This document shows, one piece after another, positions 1 to 6,435 of a stretch of 10,749 nt of DNA; position 1 is the first letter of the stretch, and every line of letters begins with the position of its first letter. The stretch comes from Methanosarcinaceae archaeon (lineage in GTDB: Archaea; Halobacteriota; Methanosarcinia; Methanosarcinales; Methanosarcinaceae). Under the pieces are notes generated by a model. That model was given only the letters and a program-made list of their open reading frames with translations. It made no database searches and was not told the origin of the DNA. Both the position numbers and the translations under genes were made by a program. The stretch spans positions 8,821-19,569 of the forward strand of contig JAQVBP010000006.1 of the NCBI GenBank assembly GCA_028690255.1. The letters run 5' to 3'.

Positions 1-44
1 AATTTAATTTAATTTAATTTAATTTAATTTAATTTAATTTAATT
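1..44. repeat. (AATTT)n pentanucleotide tandem repeat
   Basis: Eight perfect copies of AATTT plus a partial ninth run from the first base of the window, so the true left end lies outside. The array stops 73 bases before the rtcB start codon and could supply TATA-like A/T sequence to that promoter. This is inferred from position only. No other tandem array of this kind occurs in the window. Confidence 0.95.
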
Positions 45-117
45 CCATTCATAACCATCGGAATTCGGAAAATCATCGCGTGTAAACACCATAATACAGG
101 AGCAGTGAAGAATATTC

Positions 118-1647
118 ATGACAGACGGGACTGAAGCCGGAATAGAATCTAAAAAAGAAACGGAAACAGGGGAAGAAACAGATTCTGAAAGTCTGCTGCC
201 GAGTGTGCGGAACAGGGTCCGAAAACTTTCCGACAACAGCTGGGAAATCCCTGTGGGACACATCCCTGATATGAAGGTTCCTGGGCGCCTTTTCGTGTCT
301 GAAAAGTTGCTTGGGGGAATTGATCAGGAGACCCTTGACCAGATCGCAAACGTGGCGACCCTTCCAGGGATACAAAAATATTCCATGGCAATGCCGGATG
401 CCCATCTTGGCTATGGTTTTGCCATCGGCGGGGTTGCGGCCTTTGACCGGGAGGAAGGGATCATCAGCCCCGGAGGAGTCGGCTTTGATATCAACTGTGG
501 GGTCAGGCTGATCAAGACAAATCTTCGGAAAGAAGACGTGATGCCCCATATAGAAACGCTTACCGAGGGACTTTTTAAGAACATCCCCTCGGGGGTGGGC
601 TCAAAGAGCCGTATCCGGGCCTCGGATGCGGAACTTAACGATGCTTTCCTGCACGGGTCCAGATGGGCCGTGGAAGCCGGGTACGGGGTGGAGGCGGACC
701 TGGAACACTGTGAGGGGAACGGTTTTCTGGAAGGGGCAATCCTGTCCGAGGTCAGTGATAAGGCCCGGAAACGGGGAAAACCTCAGTTCGGGACCCTGGG
801 GAGCGGAAACCATTTTCTGGAAATCCAGTGCGTGGAAGAGATCTATGAACCAGAGGTGGCCGCAGCCTTCGGGCTTGAGGAAGGCCAGGTAACGGTAATG
901 GTCCACTGCGGCTCCCGCGGGGCCGGGCACCAGATCTGTACGGACCACCTCAAGATTCTCGGACAGGCCGTAAAGAAGTACGGGATTCCTATCCCGGACA
1001 AGCAGCTCGCCTGTGCCCCGGCTCAGTCAAAGGAGGCCCAGAATTATTTCGGGGCAATGCTCTGTGCCGCAAACTACGCCTGGGCAAACCGCCAGGTCAT
1101 CACCCACTGGACCAGGGAAGTCTTCGAAACAGTCTTCGGAATGGATTCGGACGAACTGGGTATGGACCTTCTCTACGACGTGGCCCACAACGTGGCAAAA
1201 CTTGAAGAACACTCTATTGACGGCAAAAAAAAGGAGGTGTATGTCCACCGGAAGGGAGCCACCAGAGCGTTTCCCCCGGGGCATTCCGAGGTCCCCCTGG
1301 CTTTCAGGGATGTGGGGCAACCAGTCCTTATCCCGGGCAGTATGGGCACCTCTTCTTACATCCTCTGCGGGACGGAAGCTGCAATGGACATTTCATTTGG
1401 AAGTGCCTGCCACGGGGCAGGCAGGGTCATGAGCAGATCCCATGCCAAAAAAGAGTTCAGAGGCGAGAGCATTAAGGAGAGCCTTGAGGCAAAAGGTATC
1501 ACTGTCAGGGCAACTCACCCTTCGGTTATTGCCGAGGAAGCCCCTGAAGTGTACAAGCCGAGCAGTGAAGTGGTCAATGTCGTGCATGAACTTGGGATTG
1601 CCAGAAAGGTTGCAAGGGTAAGCCCCCTGGGAGTTGCAAAAGGTTAA
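118..1647 (+). CDS. rtcB: RtcB, tRNA-splicing / RNA ligase (3'-phosphate to 5'-OH, GTP- and Mn2+-dependent)
   Basis: RtcB joins RNA 2',3'-cyclic phosphate or 3'-phosphate ends to 5'-OH ends, using GTP and Mn2+. In archaea it seals tRNA halves after intron removal. The 509-residue product can be matched from memory to the whole Pyrococcus horikoshii RtcB (481 residues). The metal-binding set is intact: D124 and C127 in GFDINCG, H232 in GSGNHF, H263 in MVHCGSRG and H357 in YDVAHN. H432 in CHGAGR matches the histidine that becomes guanylylated. The C-terminus is the typical GVAKG, and no intein interrupts the conserved blocks. The first ~29 residues are an acidic, Ser/Thr-rich extension before the family's normal start. 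ATG 118 is the only ATG that keeps the full domain; a GTG at 205 is an alternative start. Ribosome binding is weak (AGGAG at 98-102, GAAG at 107-110). It stands alone and is convergent with the next gene. Confidence 0.97.
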   Translation: MTDGTEAGIESKKETETGEETDSESLLPSVRNRVRKLSDNSWEIPVGHIPDMKVPGRLFVSEKLLGGIDQETLDQIANVATLPGIQKYSMAMPDAHLGYGFAIGGVAAFDREEGIISPGGVGFDINCGVRLIKTNLRKEDVMPHIETLTEGLFKNIPSGVGSKSRIRASDAELNDAFLHGSRWAVEAGYGVEADLEHCEGNGFLEGAILSEVSDKARKRGKPQFGTLGSGNHFLEIQCVEEIYEPEVAAAFGLEEGQVTVMVHCGSRGAGHQICTDHLKILGQAVKKYGIPIPDKQLACAPAQSKEAQNYFGAMLCAANYAWANRQVITHWTREVFETVFGMDSDELGMDLLYDVAHNVAKLEEHSIDGKKKEVYVHRKGATRAFPPGHSEVPLAFRDVGQPVLIPGSMGTSSYILCGTEAAMDISFGSACHGAGRVMSRSHAKKEFRGESIKESLEAKGITVRATHPSVIAEEAPEVYKPSSEVVNVVHELGIARKVARVSPLGVAKG

Positions 1648-1704
1648 TCCGTAAGGAGAAAAGGTTGAGAAAAAAATACTATCCATAAGCTGAGGGGGAC
1701 TTTT

Positions 1705-1726
1705 GGAAGGACTCTTCCTTTCTTTA
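1705..1726 (+). terminator. Probable rtcB terminator
   Basis: A small hairpin, GGAAG-GACT-CTTCC (1705-1718), is followed by the pyrimidine run TTTCTTT and further T-rich sequence. It lies 57 bases past the rtcB stop in the convergent gap. On the minus strand the hairpin is not followed by T's, so it probably serves rtcB only. Confidence 0.5.
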
Positions 1727-1755
1727 CTCATTTTCCGGAATTTTAGAATAATCCC

Positions 1756-2919
1756 TCAATTCATGGCATTGCCGACATTCAGGTCTTCTGTTTCGTCATT
1801 TTCCCGGAATTCCGGGTCTTCAATTTCCGAGAGGTCGTAATAATCCGAACCCCTTTCGGGTTCTTCTTTATTAAACCTGAAAACAATCATGCTTGCGTAG
1901 GAAAAGACAGTGAATTTTGCACCGTTTTCTATGAATATGTGTGAAAAATAATCCACAAGGTTTGAGATTACCCTTTCGTTCCTGAAGTCATGGATGATTG
2001 TGGCGGACTCTTTTCCAGGTTCCAGAGAAAGTTCTATGTTCTTTACTAGCTGGGTTACCAGATACATCCTTTTTACTACAATAAGCAGATCTTTGAGTTC
2101 CATCTCACTTATAGACTGTTTGCTCAGGCGTTCTACAATTTTTGCAGGGTTAGGGGCCACTCCGGTGGCAAAGACCTCAAACTGGCTCCTGTGCAGGGTC
2201 ACCAGGTTGTACCGTTCGACATTGTATGTATACATGAGCTGAGTCCAGAAATCAGGGTTGTCATCGATTTCTCTGCATACGATATCCAGGTATCCGAAAT
2301 GTTTGCGGATCCCGGGCATGAGTTCATGAGATGGAACTGAAAGGTTCTTCTTGAAGGAAACCTGCGTTGAATTTGCTTTTCTGAAAACATTTTCCACATC
2401 AAGCCGTTTCCAGTTTGCCAGAAAAAGGGCCACAAGCTGGATGAAGAAAGCTCTGCTATTCGGGGCGGCGTTTGAAAACAGAATCTGAGCGGATTCGGGG
2501 TTGTGAATATCTTCACAGCTGATGGAAATCCTTACATCCCAGTGGTTTTTCTTTGATATCTCATTGAGGTGACCCTCAAGTTCTTTCATGTCATGAACTT
2601 CGAAGGGGTTGATGAGTTCATTGACCAGTTCCTCATCTGCAATCCTGCCCCTGGTATGTCTGAAAAGCCATTCAAGGATGGTCTTGTTTATAAGTTCGTA
2701 TTCTTCATCCGGAATGAAAGCTTTATCTTCCGGGCTGACCGCGGACTCTTTTAAAAATTTAATCGCCTCATCCACACTGCTGTAATATTTCAATGCAGTA
2801 TCCGTGAGGACGATGGTGTCCCGGATTGCTGCACTCAGGTTTCCATCATTGATATCCAAAAGAGGCTGTAATTTTTTTAAATATTTGTTATCAAGAGAGA
2901 TATTTTTCCGGACCAGCAT
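1756..2919 (-). CDS. RHH-like DNA-binding N-terminus fused to a long unrecognised domain; putative regulator
   Basis: I do not recognise this 387-residue protein as a named family. Residues 1-45 look like a ribbon-helix-helix (MetJ/Arc/CopG type) DNA-binding fold: a short strand (LVRKNIS), a first helix (NKYLKKLQPLLD), a DGN turn and a second helix starting LSAAIRDTI. The remaining ~300 residues are mixed alpha/beta with a hydrophobic segment near residues 160-175 (FFIQLVALFLANW) that is too short and too isolated for a convincing membrane protein. The last ~38 residues are strongly acidic. The frame opens with a GTG at 2931, but I choose ATG 2919 because GGTGGGTG lies 5 bases before it and the RHH strand then starts at the N-terminus, as is usual. 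It is monocistronic, reads the same way as mtr and lies 1 kb downstream of mtrH. DNA binding is inferred from pattern, and its targets are unknown. Confidence 0.8.
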   Translation of the reverse strand: MLVRKNISLDNKYLKKLQPLLDINDGNLSAAIRDTIVLTDTALKYYSSVDEAIKFLKESAVSPEDKAFIPDEEYELINKTILEWLFRHTRGRIADEELVNELINPFEVHDMKELEGHLNEISKKNHWDVRISISCEDIHNPESAQILFSNAAPNSRAFFIQLVALFLANWKRLDVENVFRKANSTQVSFKKNLSVPSHELMPGIRKHFGYLDIVCREIDDNPDFWTQLMYTYNVERYNLVTLHRSQFEVFATGVAPNPAKIVERLSKQSISEMELKDLLIVVKRMYLVTQLVKNIELSLEPGKESATIIHDFRNERVISNLVDYFSHIFIENGAKFTVFSYASMIVFRFNKEEPERGSDYYDLSEIEDPEFRENDETEDLNVGNAMN

Positions 2920-2983
2920 ATTAGCACCCACCGCTCAACTTGCGGACGACCATCTTCGAAAATAATTTTCAGTTATTGTTGGG

Positions 2984-2991
2984 TATTTATA
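2984..2991 (-). promoter_or_regulatory. TATA box of the RHH-like gene
   Basis: TATAAATA on the minus strand, about 65 bases before the chosen ATG, predicts a start of transcription near 2963 and a leader of ~43 bases. The imperfect palindrome GAAAAT-A-ATTTTC (2958-2970) sits exactly on that predicted start and could be an autoregulatory operator. The BRE upstream is not clear. Confidence 0.5.
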
Positions 2992-3085
2992 GAGAGTTTT
3001 TTAGCTTTTTGGCCTTTTTCCGTATGTATTCGAGTCCATGATTTTGATTTCAGGTCTGTGATTTTTCATGAAACCCTCAGCAGGA

Positions 3086-3109
3086 TACCCGTCACTTTAG
3101 TGATGGGTA
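3086..3109 (+). other. Strong short hairpin, possible mobile-element end or operator
   Basis: Arms TACCCGTCACT and AGTGATGGGTA pair over 11 positions around a two-base centre, with one G.T wobble. As RNA it is better paired on the plus strand, because the minus strand has a C/A mismatch. It is flanked by TTGACTAATAT. Subterminal hairpins of this size occur at ends of IS200/IS605-type elements, but no transposase frame is seen beside it, so the origin is undecided. No T-run follows, so it is not a typical terminator. Confidence 0.4.
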
Positions 3110-3391
3110 GTTGACTAATATATTTCACAAATAAAAACTATACAATCTATGTTTAACTGTAATTAACGAAGTACTATTCAGTATTAAATTTTTCTGTTTA
3201 GTGCCATGTTTTGAGAAGTCTGCTCAAATGGTATTATTGTATGCCTTCTTTCTTCCACTCACTGCTAAATGGTATCATTTTTTGGCTGCTCTGACCTTTA
3301 AAGGGCGGATAAATAAAGCACACTAACATTGTACTAAATATATGACACTCTTTTCTCAAATCACTATATATGTATGTTACAACAGTCTGGT
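3110..3391. other. AT-rich intergenic stretch without a recognised gene
   Basis: No frame here looks coding in either direction. The only signal is a TATA-like ACTATATATG at 3363-3372 that could start a plus-strand transcript near 3395. The sequence CTTTAAAGGGCGGATAAATA (3296-3315) stands out slightly by its G content but matches nothing I know. Confidence 0.5.
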
Positions 3392-3690
3392 TTATGTAAG
3401 CGAACAAATATCAGAGGTATGAGTAGAGCTCATGTTCTAATTACGATGAATGTGAGCCTTGTGTACATGTTGCGCAAAAAGGGATGTGAACGGGCATATA
3501 TTTTGTAAAGCCCCGGTGGGCCGATATGACATGTGCAGGTAAGCAAAAAGAAATTCGTATGTAGGTGGGTTAGAAAATTGAAAGACTTGTAGACCTGAAA
3601 GGTGCTGGCGGTACCGCCGACCGTCACGCCTGACAGGCAACTTACCATCTTCTTTAGCATCTTCTTTTTAATTTATTCTCTTTTTCGTGA
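3392..3690 (+). ncRNA. Candidate intergenic RNA (GC-richer structured patch)
   Basis: In a region of AT-rich spacer, 3480-3640 rises sharply in GC and contains several compact stems: ACCT-GAA-AGGT (3593-3603), the perfect palindrome GGCGGTACCGCC (3607-3618) and GCCT-GAC-AGGC (3628-3638). A TATA-like element lies at 3363-3372, about 25 bases before the proposed 5' end. The last stem is followed by pyrimidine-rich runs (TTCTTT, TTCTTTTT, TTCTCTTTTT) to ~3686, which resemble an archaeal U-tract terminator. A 29-codon frame from ATG 3419 touches GAGGT with no spacer, so translation looks unlikely. A decayed transposase tail or other pseudogene is the main alternative. The limits are approximate. 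Confidence 0.25.
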
Positions 3691-3777
3691 TTGGATAATA
3701 TCGAATTGATTTTAAATGAAGCACATATGCATCACAAAAAAACGCATATTAAACTCTTCAAGTAAAGGCCCAAATAA

Positions 3778-3803
3778 ATGAAAGTACTTGGACGCACTTT
3801 CAT
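3778..3803. repeat. Inverted repeat downstream of mtr
   Basis: ATGAAAGT and ACTTTCAT form an 8-base perfect inverted repeat around a 10-base loop. It lies past the mtr terminator in a spacer that otherwise shows nothing. Neither strand carries a T-run after it, so I do not call it a terminator. Confidence 0.4.
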
Positions 3804-3879
3804 ACCAAAAAGAGTAATGAGCAGGAAATGATGGAATAAACAGACACACGGAATAAAAAAATAAAATACGCCATCAGAG

Positions 3880-3924
3880 TAAGAAAAACAAAAAAGAAAG
3901 CAAAAGGGATTTTTCCGCTTTGCT
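3880..3924 (-). terminator. mtr operon terminator
   Basis: Reading the minus strand after the mtrH stop, there is first a small GATGC-GAA-GCATC hairpin (3929-3942). A longer stem follows at 3899-3924 (AGCAAA...TTTGCT with an inner GGA/TCC and a short internal mismatch). After the second stem come T-rich runs (TTTCTTTTTTGTTTTTC, 3883-3899). The position 40-80 bases past mtrH fits the end of the operon. Confidence 0.75.
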
Positions 3925-3962
3925 TTTAGATGCTTCGCATCCGTTTTAATTGAATTTTACAA

Positions 3963-4913
3963 TTATGTCAGTTTGGTAACCGGGTGGTTATCGACGTCCT
4001 GGATCTCGATATCGAGTTCCTTGGCGGTCTCTCCGAGCATGATGTCGACCATTGCGACAGCCGGGAAGACTTTCTCGACGTTCTCGATCGGGCCGTAAAG
4101 CAGGAAGTCAGAACCTGCGATCTGGGCCACCAGGTTTGTCCCGATGTCGGAAGGCATGTAGATGGACTTCGGGTCAGGCTGGGTTTTCTTGAACTTTCTG
4201 AGCCAGTCCCAGGCCGAGGCCATGTTGTGGTATCCACCGCCCACAGGCAGGCCGAGCTTGCCCTTGATTGTGGGAATTGAGCGGATGGTTGCGCCTGAGC
4301 CTGCTCCGAGAGGCATTGCGGCCACATCGATCAGAGGGATGGTGATTCCACACTGCTTGGCGATATCGAGCATACCTACGTCCTGCCCGGAACCCCCGAC
4401 TTCAAGGATGTCGAGTTTTCCTTTGACTGTTGGGTCGGTTGCATTGAAAGCCAGCACGATTGCAGCTGTGACGCCACTTTCTGTGAGGGCATCGATTTCG
4501 TCCTGCTCGATACTTGCGTTGATCGAGTTGTGGATTGCCCTGTCAGCGACCCCTATTTCGGTACAGTACTGAGCTGCAGCGGCCCGGACTTCTCCGGCCG
4601 AAGAGTCGATCAGGAATGGAGTCTTGTTATCGATTTCAAGGAACCAGTCTATGTACCTTTTGATAGCCTCGGGGGTTTCTCCCACAATCTGGTTTACATA
4701 GGGGTTTCCTGTGGCGTCACTAAGTTCTACCTGGGTGTTCCAGAGGGTTTCTGCGGCGCTTCTGTCGAAGAGCCCCTTGTCCTCATCGGTCACAATCTTG
4801 TGCCGGGCATAGAACATGGTACTTACCAGAACGGTTGGGTATTCTCCAGGCTGGCCACCGAACTTGACTCCGCCGACCTCAAAGACACTCTGCTTTTTGT
4901 CAAATTTGAACAT
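3963..4913 (-). CDS. mtrH: Mtr subunit H, methyl-H4SPT:corrinoid methyltransferase
   Basis: MtrH is the soluble catalytic subunit that transfers the methyl group from N5-methyl-tetrahydro(methano/sarcina)pterin to the Co(I) corrinoid held by MtrA. It belongs to the pterin-binding TIM-barrel methyltransferases related to MeTr and dihydropteroate synthase. The 316 residues match the normal family length. Conserved-looking barrel motifs include LIDSSAGEV (residues 101-109), HNSINAS (128-134) and the glycine-rich LEVGGSGQDVG (170-180). There is no membrane segment, as expected. The ATG at 4913 has GTGAGGGATC just upstream and starts 14 bases after the mtrG stop, which is the widest gap in the operon. 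It is the last gene of the operon, and the terminator lies directly behind it. Confidence 0.97.
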   Translation of the reverse strand: MFKFDKKQSVFEVGGVKFGGQPGEYPTVLVSTMFYARHKIVTDEDKGLFDRSAAETLWNTQVELSDATGNPYVNQIVGETPEAIKRYIDWFLEIDNKTPFLIDSSAGEVRAAAAQYCTEIGVADRAIHNSINASIEQDEIDALTESGVTAAIVLAFNATDPTVKGKLDILEVGGSGQDVGMLDIAKQCGITIPLIDVAAMPLGAGSGATIRSIPTIKGKLGLPVGGGYHNMASAWDWLRKFKKTQPDPKSIYMPSDIGTNLVAQIAGSDFLLYGPIENVEKVFPAVAMVDIMLGETAKELDIEIQDVDNHPVTKLT

Positions 4914-4927
4914 TTTGATCCCTCACT

Positions 4928-5146
4928 TCAGAATATTGAAGTTATGTAGCTGTAAATTACGAAGAGCAGTAATCCAATTACTGCCCCGTAAAGGATTCCA
5001 ATGTCTCTTCCTACCTTCTTTCCAATTCTCTGTGCAACTTCACTGCTAACGAACTCGGTCTTCTCGTCGATCCTGTCGAGTTTTTTAATGACCTCGTTAT
5101 AGTCAGTTTGATCTACAATCACATTGGGAGCTCTTCCGTCACTCAT
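4928..5146 (-). CDS. mtrG: Mtr subunit G
   Basis: MtrG is a small single-helix membrane subunit of the sodium-pumping methyltransferase. From ATG 5146 the product has 72 residues: a polar N-terminus, an amphipathic and probably coiled-coil helix (about 16-46), and one membrane helix (about 49-70). A longer frame opens with GTG at 5155, but that GTG is part of the ribosome binding site GAGGTGA, which lies 5 bases before ATG 5146 and also contains the mtrF stop codon TGA. The ATG start is therefore much better. The helix shares the V-I-x-(K/R)-L-D-(K/R)-(I/L)-D pattern and a YGxVIGL membrane motif with MtrB. Confidence 0.95.
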   Translation of the reverse strand: MSDGRAPNVIVDQTDYNEVIKKLDRIDEKTEFVSSEVAQRIGKKVGRDIGILYGAVIGLLLFVIYSYITSIF

Positions 5147-5156
5147 AGTGCTCACC

Positions 5157-5384
5157 TCAGAAAGTCCCCAGCATATAGGGGAGCAAGATTACCATCACAA
5201 GTGCGAAGATGAAACCTATGGCAACCCCGGTAAATCCTGTTGACATGACCCCGGAGTCCAGTTTCTGGTTTCTTGCAATCAGCTGGGCCCTGTAACGGAT
5301 GCTTTCCAAATCAGCGTCAATCTGCCCCATCTGGGGGTTGAGCACCATAGGGACTCCCTGGCCGTATTTCTTTTCTTCTGCCAT
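5157..5384 (-). CDS. mtrF: Mtr subunit F
   Basis: This is a 75-residue single-pass membrane subunit of the Mtr complex. Residues 1-48 are polar, with a helix rich in R and Q (SIRYRAQLIARNQKLDSGV, about 28-46), followed by one membrane helix (about 50-73). The C-terminal half resembles the C-terminal stalk and membrane anchor of MtrA, with the shared pattern I..R...I.....SGV.....G..IG. The start ATG 5384 is preceded by GAGGTGATC, which overlaps the last codons and the TGA stop of mtrA, so translation of the two genes is probably coupled. Confidence 0.95.
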   Translation of the reverse strand: MAEEKKYGQGVPMVLNPQMGQIDADLESIRYRAQLIARNQKLDSGVMSTGFTGVAIGFIFALVMVILLPYMLGTF

Positions 5385-5390
5385 TTCCGA

Positions 5391-6110
5391 TCACCTCAAT
5401 AGGAACAACCCGAGCAGGGCTATGGTCACGGTCATACCGATCATTGCCCCTTCGATCTTGCCGGCGTGGACACCCGAGTGGAACTTGTTTAAGTTACCTA
5501 TCTCGATCATCCTGGCTTCGATACCTTTTATCCGGCTGCGGATCACTGCGATCTCACCGGAAACAGGCCTTGCGACTCCGACGTCTTCTTCCCCTTCCCC
5601 TTCCTCGCTGATCTCAAGAACCATCGGGTCAGCATCGAAGGCTCCGGGGTCCTTCGCGACAAGTTCCCTTACCTTAGCGGTAATGGCACCCATATCTTCG
5701 GTGTTAAGCAGGTCAACGGTCTCGATCTGTGCCTGGAAGCGAGCAACTGCCTCTTCGTTCAGGTTTTCCACATAAGGGATAGCACCGATTGCGCCTACGA
5801 TCCTGTTTTCCTTTACCCCGCTTGTATGCAGGCTGAGCATTGCCTGCCCGGTAATATGTCCTTTTACTTCTGCCCCGGTAACCAGGAGGAACCTGATGTT
5901 CGGGTTGGAAATAATGTGGGCAACGACCTTTTCAATCCCGAGGTTTTCGGTCTTACAGGAGCCTGTAACTGCCGCACCTGCATCAAGGACGGGTTTTCCG
6001 GGAAGGTGGGACCCGCAGGTAATAACTGCAACACAGCCCTTTACATCCCCTACTTCGTATTCACCTTTCAGGATAGGCCATCCCGGGGCGGGTTCTCTTT
6101 TATCTACCAT
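5391..6110 (-). CDS. mtrA: Mtr subunit A, corrinoid protein
   Basis: MtrA carries the cobamide that accepts the methyl group from MtrH and passes it to coenzyme M, the exergonic step that drives Na+ transport. The 239 residues comprise an N-terminal cytoplasmic corrinoid-binding domain (about 1-170), an acidic linker near 168-176 (SEEGEGEED), a helical stalk (about 185-218) and one C-terminal membrane helix (about 220-238). H85 in EVKGHITGQ is the histidine expected to act as lower axial cobalt ligand by comparison with the characterised enzymes (His84 there). The start ATG 6110 follows GGGGTGATC and lies one base after the mtrB stop. mtrF begins six bases after mtrA ends. Confidence 0.97.
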   Translation of the reverse strand: MVDKREPAPGWPILKGEYEVGDVKGCVAVITCGSHLPGKPVLDAGAAVTGSCKTENLGIEKVVAHIISNPNIRFLLVTGAEVKGHITGQAMLSLHTSGVKENRIVGAIGAIPYVENLNEEAVARFQAQIETVDLLNTEDMGAITAKVRELVAKDPGAFDADPMVLEISEEGEGEEDVGVARPVSGEIAVIRSRIKGIEARMIEIGNLNKFHSGVHAGKIEGAMIGMTVTIALLGLFLLR

Positions 6111-6111
6111 T

Positions 6112-6435
6112 TCAGATCACCCCAATTAAACTCCTGATGTACATTATAAGAGCCAGCAGCCCGGAAAAAGCAAGCCCTATGACGATTCCATAGAAGGCGT
6201 TGCCGTAAATCCCGGCTTTGTAGGCCGTGTTTTCACGCCCGGGCCAGGTGTTCAGAAGGGGCATATCGGGGGAAAGGGAGTTTACCAGATCATCTGCAAT
6301 TGCGTCCAGTTTGTCCAACCTCTCAATGACCGGCTCCATGGAATAAGAGATTACGTCTTCACGTTCTTCTGCCACCAGCGCGGTGTCCGGGTCCATAACC
6401 AGATGGACTTCGGGGGCTATACGAATTATACTCAT
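6112..6435 (-). CDS. mtrB: Mtr subunit B
   Basis: This is a 107-residue subunit of the Na+-translocating methyltransferase. The N-terminus is polar with an amphipathic helix (VIERLDKLDAIADDLV, about 36-51), then a proline-containing loop, then one membrane helix near the C-terminus (about 77-102). The ATG at 6435 overlaps the mtrC stop in the sequence ATGA, and its ribosome binding site GAGGAGG lies within the end of mtrC. The helix and membrane motifs resemble those of MtrG. Confidence 0.96.
   Translation of the reverse strand: MSIIRIAPEVHLVMDPDTALVAEEREDVISYSMEPVIERLDKLDAIADDLVNSLSPDMPLLNTWPGRENTAYKAGIYGNAFYGIVIGLAFSGLLALIMYIRSLIGVI

Noticed and set aside
1803..1816. CCCGGAATTCCGGG perfect 14-base palindrome
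   Set aside because: It lies inside the coding sequence of the RHH-like protein's tail (residues around PEFRE), so codons explain it.
3419..3508. 29-codon plus-strand ORF starting MSRAHV
   Set aside because: GAGGT abuts the ATG with no spacing, and the product matches nothing. A structured RNA or relic explains the region equally well.
3430..3660. 76-codon minus-strand frame with many Cys residues
   Set aside because: No convincing ribosome binding site, no recognisable domain and an overlap with the structured GC-rich patch. The composition looks like chance translation.
2920..3962. tRNA genes or CRISPR repeats in the long spacer
   Set aside because: No T-loop GTTCRA consensus with matching acceptor stem and no regularly spaced direct repeats were found.
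5299..5775. Long plus-strand frames opposite mtr genes (also near 6403-7041 and 7213-7743)
   Set aside because: They mirror recognised mtr genes and show low-complexity or shadow composition without ribosome binding sites.
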